Notes: generated by a model not told the origin, from the letters alone. 64,000 bases of DNA from CAZUDO01 sp964618895 (GCA_964618895.1 CAZUDO010000060.1:1-64000), one strand, 5' to 3'; shown: positions 8,590 through 18,973, counted from the stretch's first letter. Numbers and translations: made by a program.

Positions 8590-9360
8590 TCAGGGACGGA
8601 TCGGCACGCCGCGGCCGGCCAGGTAGACCTTGGCCTCCCGCACGGTGTGCTCGCCGTAGTGGAAGATGGAGGCCACCAGCGCCGCGTCGGCCCCGCCGAC
8701 GGTGAGTCCGTCGGCCATGTGCGCCAGCGTGCCGACCCCGCCCGAGGCGATCACCGGGATACCGACCCGGTCGACCACGGCACGGGTCAGCTCGAGGTCG
8801 TAGCCGATCTTCGTTCCGTCCCGGTCCATGCTGGTGAGGAGGATCTCGCCCGCGCCCGCGGCCTCCATGCGTGCCGCCCAGTCGAGGGCGTCGATCCCGG
8901 TCGGGGTCCGGCCGCCGTGCGTGAACACCTCCCAGCCGCGCGCCGGATCCTCGGCCGCGCGGCGGCGGGCGTCGATGGCCACCACCACGCACTGCGTGCC
9001 GAAACGCTCGGCGGCCTCGCCGACGAACGCCGGCCGCGCCACCGCGGCGGTGTTGATCGACACCTTGTCGGCCCCGGCCTGGAGGAGCGCGCGCACGTCG
9101 TCGACCGTGCGCACGCCGCCGCCGACGGTGAGCGGCATGAAGCAGCGCTCGGCGGTACGCGCCACCACGTCGAGGATGATCGGGCGCTCCTCGTGCGAGG
9201 CCGTGATGTCGAGGAAACAGAGCTCGTCGGCGCCGTCGGCGTCGTAGCGGGTCGCGATCTCGACCGGATCACCGGCGTCGACGAGGTCGACGAAGCGCAC
9301 GCCCTTGACCACGCGGCCGCCCTTCACGTCGAGACAGGGGATGATCCGGCGCGCCAGCAC
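8590..9360 (-). CDS. hisF: Imidazole glycerol phosphate synthase, cyclase subunit
   Basis: The 256-residue TIM barrel begins MLARRIIPCLDVKGGRVVKG with catalytic Asp11 in the CLDV motif. It has the phosphate-binding PLTVGGGVR and VIASGGVG loops and the second catalytic Asp in LLTSMDRDGT. With HisH it makes IGP and AICAR from PRFAR in histidine synthesis. Length is normal. It begins 2 bases after the hisA stop, in the run hisD-B-H-A-F. Confidence 0.98.
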   Translation of the reverse strand: MLARRIIPCLDVKGGRVVKGVRFVDLVDAGDPVEIATRYDADGADELCFLDITASHEERPIILDVVARTAERCFMPLTVGGGVRTVDDVRALLQAGADKVSINTAAVARPAFVGEAAERFGTQCVVVAIDARRRAAEDPARGWEVFTHGGRTPTGIDALDWAARMEAAGAGEILLTSMDRDGTKIGYDLELTRAVVDRVGIPVIASGGVGTLAHMADGLTVGGADAALVASIFHYGEHTVREAKVYLAGRGVPIRP

Positions 9361-9362
9361 GC

Positions 9363-10091
9363 CTACGCCTCCGCCGCCGCGGCCAGCGCGGCGGGGAGAT
9401 CGACCGCCCCGGTGTAGAGAGCGCGGCCGATGATCACGCCCTGGACCCCGGCGGCGGCGAGCGTGGCCACGGCCCGCACGTGCGCCAGGGACCCGATGCC
9501 ACCCGACGCGATCACCGGCACACCCGCCGCGGCCGCCACCGTACGCGTGCCGTCCAGGTCGGGGCCATCACCGGTCCCGTCGCGCCCGATGTCGGTATAG
9601 ATCACCGCCGCCGCGCCCAGGTCGGCCGCGCGGGCCGCAAACTCGGCGGCGCTCGCGGCCGCTTCCTCGAGCCACCCGGCCAGCCGCAGGTGGCCGTCGC
9701 GCGCGTCGAGCCCGAGCGCGATCTGCCCGGGATGGGCGCGGCACAGCCGGCGGCAGAGCTCCGGCTCCCGCACCGCCACCGTGCCGACGATGGCGCGGGC
9801 CGCACCGGCCGCGAGCACGGTGTCTACCGCGCTCTGGTCGCGCAGTCCGCCTCCCACCTGAACGGGGATGCGGACCGCGGCACAGATCGCCGCCACCATA
9901 TCCGCCTGCACCGGCCGCCCGGCACGCGCACCATCGAGATCGACGACGTGCAGCCAGCGCGCCCCCGCCGCCTCCCACCGGCGCGCCATCGCCACCGGAT
10001 CGTCGCCGTAGACGGTCTCGCGATCGTAGGCGCCCTGCACCAGACGCACGCAGCGCCCGGCGCGGAGGTCGATGGCCGGGTAGACGATCAC
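9363..10091 (-). CDS. hisA: ProFAR isomerase HisA
   Basis: The 242-residue barrel starts VIVYPAIDLRAGRCVRLVQG with the catalytic Asp in PAIDL. The phosphate-binding PVQVGGGLR and VIASGGIGS and the second Asp in YTDIGRDGT complete the HisA signature. It isomerises the BBMII intermediate in histidine synthesis. GTG 10091 overlaps the hisH stop by 4 bases (GTGA). The protein is paralogous to HisF next door, as usual; MDRDGT versus DIGRDGT and the N-terminal motif separate the two. Confidence 0.97.
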   Translation of the reverse strand: MIVYPAIDLRAGRCVRLVQGAYDRETVYGDDPVAMARRWEAAGARWLHVVDLDGARAGRPVQADMVAAICAAVRIPVQVGGGLRDQSAVDTVLAAGAARAIVGTVAVREPELCRRLCRAHPGQIALGLDARDGHLRLAGWLEEAAASAAEFAARAADLGAAAVIYTDIGRDGTGDGPDLDGTRTVAAAAGVPVIASGGIGSLAHVRAVATLAAAGVQGVIIGRALYTGAVDLPAALAAAAEA

Positions 10092-10720
10092 GCCGCGCTC
10101 CGGCCGCGCACCACACCGATGAAGTTCTGGAGCAGGCCCAAGCCCACCTGCTGGCTCTTCTCGGGATGGAACTGGCAGGCGAAGATGTGGTCGCGCACGA
10201 CGCTGGAAGCGAACTCCGTGCCGTACGGGGTGGTGGTCGCGATCACGGCCGCCTCGGTCGGGACTGCGTAATAGGAGTGCACGAAGTAGGTGTAGGCCCC
10301 GTCGGGGATCCCGGCGAGCTGCGGGACGCGGCGCACGATGCGGAGGGTGTTCCACCCCATGTGCGGCACCTTGCGCACCGGATCGGGCGCGAAACGCACG
10401 ATCCGGCCGGGCAGCACGCCCAGACCGGCGATCGGCCCGAACTCCTCGCTCTCCTCGAACAGCAGCTGCATGCCGAGACAGATACCGAGGAAGGGGGTCC
10501 CGGCGGCGAGCACGTGCCGCACCGGCTCGATCAGGCCGAAGGCGGTCAAGTTCTGCATGCAGGCACCGAAGGCGCCGACACCGGGCAGGACCACGCCGGG
10601 GGCGGCGGCGATGCGCTCCGGGTCGCGGGTCACGTCGGCAGCCTGCCCGAGGCGCTCGAAGGCTTTCTGCACGCTGCGCAGGTTGCCCATGCCGTAGTCG
10701 ACGATGGCGAGGGGGAACAT
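10088..10720 (-). CDS. hisH: Imidazole glycerol phosphate synthase, glutaminase subunit
   Basis: The 210-residue class I amidotransferase has the nucleophile motif GICLGMQLLFEESEE, the oxyanion-type PGVGAFG, and the His-Glu pair in CQFHPEKSQ. It feeds ammonia to HisF. The start MFPLAIVDYGMGNLRSV is typical of HisH. ATG 10720 shares its A with the hisB stop (TGATG), so translation is probably coupled. Confidence 0.98.
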   Translation of the reverse strand: MFPLAIVDYGMGNLRSVQKAFERLGQAADVTRDPERIAAAPGVVLPGVGAFGACMQNLTAFGLIEPVRHVLAAGTPFLGICLGMQLLFEESEEFGPIAGLGVLPGRIVRFAPDPVRKVPHMGWNTLRIVRRVPQLAGIPDGAYTYFVHSYYAVPTEAAVIATTTPYGTEFASSVVRDHIFACQFHPEKSQQVGLGLLQNFIGVVRGRSAA

Positions 10721-11325
10721 CAGAGGACGCCTTTGGTGGACAGCACTCCCGTGACGCGGGGGTCGCGCTGGGTGGCCAGGTCGAGGGCGCGGGCCAGGGA
10801 CTTGAAGGTGGCTTCGACGATGTGGTGGGGGTTGCGGCCGGAGGCCATGCGGACGTGGAGATTCATGGCGGCTTGCGTGGAGAGCGCGAGAAGGAAGTCG
10901 TTGATGAGCTCGACGTCGAAGGTGCCGATCTTGGCCTGCTCGATGCGCACGTCGTAGACGAAGAACGGGCGGCCGGAGAGGTCGACGACCGTGGTCACCA
11001 GCGCCTCGTCGAGCGGGACCGTCGCCTCGCCGAAGCGGCGGATGCCGGCTTTGTCGTCGAGGGCCTCGCGGACGGCTTGCCCAAGCACCAGACCCACATC
11101 CTCGACCGTGTGGTGGTAGTCGACCGCGAGATCGCCGCGCGCCGTCACCGTCAGGTCGAAGAAGCCGTGCTTGGCGAACAGCTCCAGCATGTGGTCGAGA
11201 AACGGGATGCCGGTGTCGACCTGAGACTTGCCCTGGCCGTCGAGGGCCAGGGTGAGCTGGATGTCGGTCTCCTTGGTGCGTCGCGTGATGGTCGCGGTGC
11301 GTGCACGTCGAGCACGGGTTGCCAT
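10720..11325 (-). CDS. hisB: Imidazoleglycerol-phosphate dehydratase
   Basis: The 201-residue protein is the monofunctional dehydratase without a phosphatase domain. It carries the metal-binding motifs DHMLELFAKHG, YHHTVEDVG and the C-terminal GRNPHHIVEATFK. It removes water from IGP to give imidazole acetol phosphate. An Arg/Thr-rich N-terminus (MATRARRARTATITRRTKET) is normal for the family. The ATG at 11325 overlaps the hisD stop by 1 base. Confidence 0.97.
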   Translation of the reverse strand: MATRARRARTATITRRTKETDIQLTLALDGQGKSQVDTGIPFLDHMLELFAKHGFFDLTVTARGDLAVDYHHTVEDVGLVLGQAVREALDDKAGIRRFGEATVPLDEALVTTVVDLSGRPFFVYDVRIEQAKIGTFDVELINDFLLALSTQAAMNLHVRMASGRNPHHIVEATFKSLARALDLATQRDPRVTGVLSTKGVL

Positions 11326-12632
11326 CAGCGTCGTCCTCCCATGGCGGCCAGGCGGAGCGCCACGGCGCGGCCGTGTGCGTCGAGCCCTTCGGCGGCGGCG
11401 AGGCGGATGACCGCCGGGCCGAGGCGTCCGAGCGTGCGCGCGCCGGCCTCGATCAGGCTGGTGCGCTTGGTGAAATCGTAGACCCCGAGCGGCGAGGCGA
11501 AGCGCGCCGTACCGCCCGTCGGCAGGACGTGGTTCGGGCCGGCCAGGTAGTCGCCGAACGCCTCAGGGGCCCACGGGCCGAGGAACAGCGCGCCCGCGTT
11601 CCGCACCGCATCGACCCACCGGCGCGGGCGGCGTACGAGCAGCTCCAGGTGCTCGGGGGCCAGCCGGTTGGCGAGCGCGATCGCCTCGGGGAGCGAGCGG
11701 ACGACCACGATCGTGCCGTAGCGCGCGAGGCTCTGTGCGGCCACCTTCCGCCGCGGTAGGGTCGCGAGCTGGGCATCGAGCGCGGCGGCGACGCGGCCGG
11801 CCAGGCGGGCATCGGGCGTGACGCAGATCGCTGCCGCCTGCGGGTCGTGCTCGGCCTGTGCCAGCATGTCGGCCGCCACCAGGGCGGCATCCGCCGACCG
11901 GTCGGCGACGATCAGCACCTCGCTCGGGCCGGCGATGGCGTCGATGTCGACCTGTCCGTAGCAGAGCCGCTTGGCAGTCGCGACCCAGATGTTGCCCGGG
12001 CCGACGATCTTGTCGACGCGCGGCACGGTGGCCGTGCCGTACGCCAGCGCCGCCACCGCCTGCGCGCCGCCGATGCGGTAGATGGCGTCGACGCCCGCCA
12101 GGTGGCAGGCGGCGAGCACGACGGGATTCACGCCCGGCGTCACCGCGATCACCTCGGACACGCCCGCCACCCGTGCCGGGATGACGGTCATGAGCACGGT
12201 CGACGGATAGGCCGCACGCCCTCCCGGGACGTACACCCCGACACGCGCGAGCGGGCGGATCAGTTGCCCGAGCCGGGCGCCGCTGGCGTCCCGCCACGTC
12301 CACGAGCGCTCGCGCTGGCGGGCGTGGAAGGCCCGGATGCGACGCGCCGCCAGCGCCAGGTCGCGCCGGATGCCGGCCGGCAGGTCCCGGTACGCGGCCG
12401 CCGCCGTCGCCGCCGGGATGCGGAGATCGCGCGCGCGCAGACGCACGCCGTCGAACGCGCGCGTGTACGCGAGCAGCGCCCGGTCGCCGCGCCGGCGCAC
12501 GTCGGCCACGATGCGGCGCACCCTGGCCTCGACCGCGGCGCCGGCGGTCTCGCCGCGTTGCTCGAGCCGCGCCAGGCGCCGGGTGGCGCCCGCCGTCCCG
12601 GCGCGGCAGACGAGCTCGGTCGCGCTCCTCAC
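11325..12632 (-). CDS. hisD: Histidinol dehydrogenase
   Basis: The 435-residue product contains the HisD blocks VGVYVPGGRAAYPSTVLM, IYRIGGAQAVAALAYGT, DKIVGPGNIWVATAKR and IDAIAGPSEVLI. The zinc-site residues EHDP and the C-terminal HAEGL-like AAEGLDAHG follow. It carries out the last two NAD-dependent oxidations to histidine. The N-terminal 60 residues are unusually Arg/Ala-rich. GTG 12632 overlaps the murA stop (GTGA). hisG and hisC are not in the window although hisG often lies between murA and hisD. Confidence 0.96.
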   Translation of the reverse strand: MRSATELVCRAGTAGATRRLARLEQRGETAGAAVEARVRRIVADVRRRGDRALLAYTRAFDGVRLRARDLRIPAATAAAAYRDLPAGIRRDLALAARRIRAFHARQRERSWTWRDASGARLGQLIRPLARVGVYVPGGRAAYPSTVLMTVIPARVAGVSEVIAVTPGVNPVVLAACHLAGVDAIYRIGGAQAVAALAYGTATVPRVDKIVGPGNIWVATAKRLCYGQVDIDAIAGPSEVLIVADRSADAALVAADMLAQAEHDPQAAAICVTPDARLAGRVAAALDAQLATLPRRKVAAQSLARYGTIVVVRSLPEAIALANRLAPEHLELLVRRPRRWVDAVRNAGALFLGPWAPEAFGDYLAGPNHVLPTGGTARFASPLGVYDFTKRTSLIEAGARTLGRLGPAVIRLAAAEGLDAHGRAVALRLAAMGGRR

Positions 12633-13888
12633 GCGCGCTCCCGGACGATGTCGGCGCCGAGCGCCGCGAGCTTGGCCTCGATGCGCTCGTAACCCCGGTC
12701 GAGGTGATAGACACGCGCCACGTGCGTCGTCCCGCGCGCCGCCAGGCCGGCCAGGACAAGACACACACTCGCGCGCAGGTCGGTGGCCATGACCGGCGCC
12801 CCCGACAGCGACGGCGTGCCGCGCACGACGGCACGCCTGCCGTCGACGCGGATGTCGGCGCCCATGCGGACCAGCTCCTGCGCGTGCAGAAAGCGGTTCT
12901 CGAAGATGGTCTCGGTGATGGTGCTTGTACCGGTCGCCCGCGTCATCAGGGTCATGAACTGCGCCTGCAGGTCGGTGGGGAAGCCGGGATACGGCATGGT
13001 CTTCACGTCGACGGCGCGGATGCCCCCGTTCGGCTCGACGCGGATGCCGCTCTCCCCTTCGTGCACCACCACGCCCGCCTCGCGCAGCTTGACGACGAAC
13101 GCCTCCAGGTGATCGCCGCGCGCTCCGTGCGCGAACACGCGTCCGCCGGTGAGCGCCCCCGCGACCAGGTAGCTGGCCGCCTCGATGCGATCGGGGATGA
13201 CCGTGTGCGTCGCGCCGCCCAGCTCGGGCCGGCCCTCGATGGTGATCTCGGAGGTGCCGACGCCGCGGAGACACGCCCCCATGCGCTCGAGGGCCGCGCC
13301 CAGGCAGACGATCTCGGGCTCGCGCGCCGCGTTCTCGATGACCGTCGTCCCGTCCGCGAGCGCCCCCGCCATCATGAGCTGCTGGGTCGCCCCCACGGAC
13401 GGGAAGTCGAGCATGATCTTCGCGCCCCGCAGGCGGTCGGCGGCGGCCTCGACGTAGCCCTCTTCGATGCGCAGCTGGGCGCCCATCTTGGCGAGCCCCG
13501 CCAGGTGGAGATCCACCGGGCGGGCGCCGATGGCGCATCCCCCGGGCGTCGACACGCGCGCGTGCCCGAAGCGTGCGAGCAACGGGCCCAGGACCAGGAA
13601 CGAGGCGCGCATCGTCTTCACGAGATCGTACGGCGCCTCGGTGCAGGCGACGCTGCGGCCCTCGATCACCACCTCGTGGCCGTCGGGACTCTGCGTCACC
13701 TGCGCCCCCACGTGCCGCAGCACGGCGATCGCGGTGCGCACGTCAGCGAGCACGGGCACGTTGCGCAGGACGGAACGCTCGCGGGTGAGGAGGGTCGAGA
13801 ACAGGAGCGGCAGGGCCGCGTTCTTGGCGCCGCTCACCGCCACCTCACCCTCCAGCACCCGACCACCCCGGATCACGATAGTGTCCAC
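12629..13888 (-). CDS. murA: UDP-N-acetylglucosamine 1-carboxyvinyltransferase
   Basis: The 419-residue enzyme begins VDTIVIRGGRVLEGEVAVSGAKNAALP (start GTG 13888, GGAGG upstream). It has the active-site loop TPGGCAIGARPVDLHL with the catalytic, fosfomycin-sensitive Cys. Later blocks such as GVGTSEITIEG and YPGFPTDLQAQFM also match MurA. It adds enolpyruvate to UDP-GlcNAc, the first committed step of peptidoglycan synthesis. The prmC stop lies 2 bases before the start. Placement upstream of the his genes is a common delta-proteobacterial arrangement. Confidence 0.97.
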   Translation of the reverse strand: MDTIVIRGGRVLEGEVAVSGAKNAALPLLFSTLLTRERSVLRNVPVLADVRTAIAVLRHVGAQVTQSPDGHEVVIEGRSVACTEAPYDLVKTMRASFLVLGPLLARFGHARVSTPGGCAIGARPVDLHLAGLAKMGAQLRIEEGYVEAAADRLRGAKIMLDFPSVGATQQLMMAGALADGTTVIENAAREPEIVCLGAALERMGACLRGVGTSEITIEGRPELGGATHTVIPDRIEAASYLVAGALTGGRVFAHGARGDHLEAFVVKLREAGVVVHEGESGIRVEPNGGIRAVDVKTMPYPGFPTDLQAQFMTLMTRATGTSTITETIFENRFLHAQELVRMGADIRVDGRRAVVRGTPSLSGAPVMATDLRASVCLVLAGLAARGTTHVARVYHLDRGYERIEAKLAALGADIVRERA

Positions 13889-13890
13889 GT

Positions 13891-14750
13891 CTACGTCCTC
13901 CCGTCGTCCGCACGACGTTCCGCCGCGAGCACGCGCTCGACGCCGGCGCCGTCGCATACCGTCCGCGACCGCGCGTAGCGGCCGTCGTCTTCGATCACCC
14001 GTCGCACCGGCCCGGCCTGCCCGGCGCCGACCTCGACCACCATCCAGCCGCCCGGCACGAGGAGCTTGGGGGCGCCGGCCACGAGTGCGCGCAGCACGTC
14101 GAGCCCGTCGGGCCCGCCCGACAGCGCCCGGCGGGGCTCGTGATCGCGCACCTCGGGCGCCAGATCGCCCAGGTCGGCGTCCGCCACGTAGGGCGGATTC
14201 GACACCACGAGGTCGAACGCGCCGGCGCGGAACGCACCCAGCAGATCGCCGCGCACGAGCCGCACAGCCGGCGCGTGGCGCGCGAGGTTCAGGCGCGCGA
14301 CCACGAGCGCGTCCGGGTCGACGTCGCTCGCCACCACGGTCGCCGCCGGTAGCTCGCGCGCGAGCGCCGCCGCGATGGCACCGCTGCCGGTGCCCACGTC
14401 GAGCACGCGGTGGGCCCGCGGCGCGACGGTGAGCGCCGTCTCGACCAGCGTCTCCGTCTCCGGACGCGGAATCAGCACGCGCCGATCGACGGCCAGCGCC
14501 AACGACCAGAACTCGCGCTCGCCGACCAGGTACTGCACCGGCACGCGGACCGCACGCCGCGCGACCAGCGCCATGAACGTCGCCGCCACGTGCGGCGGCA
14601 GCACACGGCGCGCCGCGACGATGACATCGGTGCGCGTGCCCCCGAGCGCGTGCGCCAGCAACACCTCCGCATCGGCGCGCGGCTCGGGCACGCCGCTCCC
14701 GGACAGCCACGCGACTGCCGCCACCAGCGCGTCCGCCACCGTCCCGGTCA

Positions 14751-14754
<4 letters not shown>
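13891..14754 (-). CDS. prmC: Release factor glutamine methyltransferase
   Basis: The 287-residue product has an N-terminal helical domain and a Rossmann methyltransferase with VLDVGTGSGAIAAALA and the catalytic NPPYVAD. It methylates the GGQ glutamine of release factors, and it sits directly after prfA, its substrate gene. ATG 14754 overlaps the prfA stop (ATGA); a second ATG follows immediately. Confidence 0.96.
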
Positions 14755-15815
<1,061 letters not shown>

Positions 15816-15898
15816 GGCTTCCCGATCCCTCAGCTCACCCCGGCCACCCAACAAAAAAGGGGTAGAGGCGTCCGGAGCCGGGGCACCGGCCGCGCCCC

Positions 15899-16126
<228 letters not shown>

Positions 16127-16196
16127 GGGAGGGCGGCACCATAACATCGGGGTTTTGGGGGTGCAATGCGTTGGGCGGTCCGGGAGGACTAGGACG

Positions 16197-16310
16197 CGCG
16201 CTTGGGTGGGGATGGCCCCCGCGAAGCAGGGGACCCCGGCGGCCTCGCCCGCCTAGGGCTCCACATAGGCCGCCGCCCTCCTTCGCGGGGGCCATCCCCA
16301 CCCAAGCGCG
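16197..16310. repeat. Large hairpin-forming palindromic repeat with 30-bp perfect arms
   Basis: Bases 16197-16226 are the exact reverse complement of 16281-16310. The 54-bp centre contains further pairing (GGCGGCCT 16238-16245 with AGGCCGCC 16267-16274, and AGGG 16228-16231 with CCCT 16276-16279). Almost the whole 114 bp can therefore fold as one stem. No open frame with recognisable product covers it. It fills most of the 313-bp gap between rpmE and the GST gene, whose remainder shows nothing else. It looks like a non-autonomous palindromic element (REP/MITE-like), or less likely a bidirectional promoter-side attenuator. Confidence 0.8.
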
Positions 16311-16439
16311 GGCCGGTGCCGGACGCACCGCCCTGGGTGCTCCACGAACGTCGATGGCAGCACCGCACTCCCGGCGGGCGTGCGGTTGGGGTGCCGCGGC
16401 GTTGCCAAGGGTGCGTGCGGACGGCACAGTCGATCTCCA

Positions 16440-17061
16440 ATGCGGTTGTACTGGCATCCGTTTTCGATCATTCCGCGGCGGGTGCGGATTGCGGTGCGGG
16501 AGAAGGGGATCGCCTGCGAGGAGGTCGAGGTGGATCTGCCGGGGGGGGGCGCATCGCGCGGCGGCGTTCCGGCGGCTGCATCCGTTCGGGCAGATCCCGG
16601 TGCTCGAGGACGGGGAGCTTGTCATCACGGAATCGGTGGCCATCCTCGAGTACCTCGAGGAGCGCCATCCCGTGCCGGCCCTGCTCTCGACGAACGTGGC
16701 GCGGCGGGCGCGCACGCGGGAGCTCATGTTGTGGAGCTTCGACTACCTGGTCCCGGGGTGGAAGGCGTGGATGGCCCCCTGGTTCTCGCGCGCGGTGGCG
16801 CGCGACGACCCCTCGGTGGCGCGGGGACGGGACGACATCGCGGCCCATCTCGACGTGCTCGAGGCTCGCCTCGGGGGACAGGAGTGGCTGGTCGGTGACT
16901 ACTCGCTCGCGGACGTGTGCTACGCGCCGATCGTGACCGTCCTCGACTACGTCGGGCTGCAGGAGCTGCTCGGTACGCGCCCGGCGGTCAGGGCGTGGGT
17001 CGAGCGGCTCCTCCGCCGGCCGGCGGTCCGCGATACGGCGCCGCCGCGCGCGTCCTCCTGA
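16440..17061 (+). pseudogene. Glutathione S-transferase-like gene broken by a frameshift at a run of nine G
   Basis: ATG 16440 opens a thioredoxin-fold N-terminus (MRLYWHPFSIIPRRVRIAVR) that goes out of frame at the G-run 16541-16549. The downstream frame continues the family exactly, with HPFGQIPVLEDGELVITES, AILEYLEERHP and the helical C-terminal domain to the stop at 17061. Removing one G restores a continuous GST of about 206 residues, the normal length. GSTs conjugate or isomerise electrophiles with glutathione. The break may be a real mutation, a slippery phase-variable tract, or a sequencing error. The gene is convergent with the sulfatase. Confidence 0.85.
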
Positions 17062-17217
17062 GCAGCGGGCGCCCTACTCCGCAATCCCGAACGCCGGCCA
17101 GCTGCCGGCGACGTAGGTCTGGCAGTTTCCACGAGGTCGCCTTCCTCGCGTTCTGAATGACGATGTACCGGAAGGCGGATCTCCGGTAGAGACGCTCTCG
17201 CGACCCGCAGGACCGGC

Positions 17218-17241
17218 GGGGCGCTTCCCGGGAAGCGCCCC
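17218..17241. terminator. 24-bp perfect palindrome between convergent GST and sulfatase genes
   Basis: GGGGCGCTTCCC followed directly by its reverse complement forms 12-bp arms with no spacer. It lies about 157 bp after the GST stop and 47 bp after the sulfatase stop. The position suggests a bidirectional transcription terminator, but there is no T-run on either side. The rest of the 226-bp gap (17062-17287) shows nothing recognisable. Confidence 0.4.
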
Positions 17242-17287
17242 CCCGCACTCAGCCGCGGTGCTGGTGCTGCATCTGGTTCAGGCGGAG

Positions 17288-18940
17288 TTAGTGGCCAGGG
17301 CCTTTGCTCGCCGCCTCCGCCTGTTGCATCCTTTTCGCCATCTCCGCTTTCACCGCGTCAAGGTTGAAACTCGCGCCCCGTTGCATCGGCGGGTAATCGA
17401 GGAAGGTTTGGAGTGCCTTGCCGACCACCTCTTGGACGAACACGAAGCGCCAGAACTGGAACTTGAACCAATCGAAGTATTGTTGCGCCCCTTCTTTGGT
17501 CCCGTTGTTCGGCCAGCCCATGCGCTCGAACGGATCGAGGCGCAGGTTGGTGATGTACGGCACGTCCGGATGGGTCTTCTCACCGAGCCAGCCATTGGGC
17601 TGGTCGATGAAGCGGAACTTGTAGTCGTCAATGCGCACCGCGCCGACGGTGCTCTCTCCAAGGTAGAAGATCTCGTGACGCGCGGACGGGCCTTTGCCGG
17701 TGATGAGAGCCATCTGGTTGTAACCATCCAGATGGTTCTTGTAGGTGCGGTCGCCGATTTTCACACCCTTGAGCAGGTCGTCCTTGATGGTGGTGTTGCC
17801 GGCCGCGGCGAGGAAGGTGGGAAACCAGTCCAGGCCGGAGAAGAGGCCGTTCTGCACGGTGTCCGCCGGCACCTTGCCGGGCCAACGCAAAATGGCCGGC
17901 ACGCGGAAGCCGCCTTCCATGATGGTCCCTTTGCACTGCGCGAACGGCGTCGTTCCGCCATCGGGCCAGGTGAAGAGTTCGGTGCCGTTGTCGGTCGTGA
18001 AGATGACGATGGTGTTGTCGTCCACACCAATGTCCTTGAGCTTCTGCAGCACCAACCCGATGTCGTTATCCAGCTGGGCCATGCCGGCTTCCTGTTCCGA
18101 CCAGCCATTCTCCGCGTTGCGCGTCGCTTCCCACTTCGGGGAGAGATGCGTGACGATGTGCATGCGGGTCGGGTTCAACCAGAGGAAGAAGGGCTTGCCG
18201 TCCGCCTTGGCCTTGTCCACGAACTTCAATGCGAGGTCGCGGATCTCGTCGTCCACCGTTTCCATCCGCTTCGGATAGAGGGTGCCGGCGTCCTCGATCT
18301 TCTGCTTGCCGATCTTGCCCCAGCGCGGCATCTCGGTCGGGTCGTCCTTGTCCGTGGCCCAACTGTGAACCATGTTGCGCGGGCCGACGACGTTCAACAA
18401 ATTCTGCGGGTAGTTGGGATGCGCCGGGTCTTCCATCGCGTCCAAGTGATAGAGGTAGCCGAAGAACTCGTCGAAGCCGTGGACCGTCGGCAGGAACTCA
18501 TTACGGTCGCCCAGATGGTTCTTGCCGAACTGGCCGGTGGCGTAGCCCTGCGCTTTGAGCGCGGTGGCAATCGTACACGCCTCGGCTGGAAGGCCGGTCT
18601 TGGCACCCGCCTGGCCGACCGTGGTCATGCCGGTGCGGATGGGCAGCTCGCCGGTGATGAAGTTGGCGCGCCCGGCCGTGCAACTCGCTTCCGCGTAGTA
18701 GTCGGTGAAGAGCATGCCTTCCTTGGCCAGCTTGTCGAGGTTGGGCGTTTTGCCGGCCATCAAACCGCGATGGTAGGCGCCGATGTTCCACATGCCGATG
18801 TCGTCGCCCATAATGACGACGATGTTGGGTTTCTTCCCTTGCGCGTGCGCGTCGGTTAGGCCGGCCACGGCAATGAACAACGCCAGCGCCACGGCCCACA
18901 GGCCGAGTGTCGAGCGTCGCAGTGTTGTTGGTTTCCTCAT
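17288..18940 (-). CDS. Secreted arylsulfatase (type I, formylglycine-dependent)
   Basis: The 550-residue protein has a signal peptide (hydrophobic 12-27, cleavage near AHA-QG). The metal-binding IVVIMGDDIG and the active-site CTAGR (Cys87, C/S-x-x-x-R, converted to formylglycine in this family) follow. TIVIFTTDNGTE is a later metal-site block. It should hydrolyse sulfate esters in the periplasm or outside; the substrate cannot be told. Its base composition is visibly less GC-rich than its neighbours (many AAG/TTG/CAT-type codons), suggesting later acquisition. No formylglycine-generating enzyme is in the window. A 14-bp palindrome lies just upstream. Confidence 0.92.
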   Translation of the reverse strand: MRKPTTLRRSTLGLWAVALALFIAVAGLTDAHAQGKKPNIVVIMGDDIGMWNIGAYHRGLMAGKTPNLDKLAKEGMLFTDYYAEASCTAGRANFITGELPIRTGMTTVGQAGAKTGLPAEACTIATALKAQGYATGQFGKNHLGDRNEFLPTVHGFDEFFGYLYHLDAMEDPAHPNYPQNLLNVVGPRNMVHSWATDKDDPTEMPRWGKIGKQKIEDAGTLYPKRMETVDDEIRDLALKFVDKAKADGKPFFLWLNPTRMHIVTHLSPKWEATRNAENGWSEQEAGMAQLDNDIGLVLQKLKDIGVDDNTIVIFTTDNGTELFTWPDGGTTPFAQCKGTIMEGGFRVPAILRWPGKVPADTVQNGLFSGLDWFPTFLAAAGNTTIKDDLLKGVKIGDRTYKNHLDGYNQMALITGKGPSARHEIFYLGESTVGAVRIDDYKFRFIDQPNGWLGEKTHPDVPYITNLRLDPFERMGWPNNGTKEGAQQYFDWFKFQFWRFVFVQEVVGKALQTFLDYPPMQRGASFNLDAVKAEMAKRMQQAEAASKGPGH

Positions 18941-18959
18941 GATTGCCTCCCTTTAGTTG

Positions 18960-18973
18960 GACACTTCAGTGTC
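18960..18973. promoter_or_regulatory. Operator-like palindrome upstream of the sulfatase
   Basis: GACACT-TC-AGTGTC is a perfect inverted repeat 20 bp upstream of the sulfatase start. It could be a repressor site or chance; no promoter boxes are clear next to it. A related motif, ACTGACA-G-TGTCAGT (19114-19128), overlaps the stop of the next gene. Confidence 0.35.

Noticed and set aside
15816..15898. Rho-independent terminator between rpmE and prfA
   Set aside because: A GCCGG/CCGGC stem and a T6 run exist on the minus strand but are about 20 bases apart, so they do not form a standard terminator.
17062..17287. Short minus-strand frame including CQTYVAGSWPAFGIAE before a stop
   Set aside because: It looks faintly like the tail of a secreted protein but has no start or upstream continuation in frame; treated as non-coding or an unrecognisable remnant.
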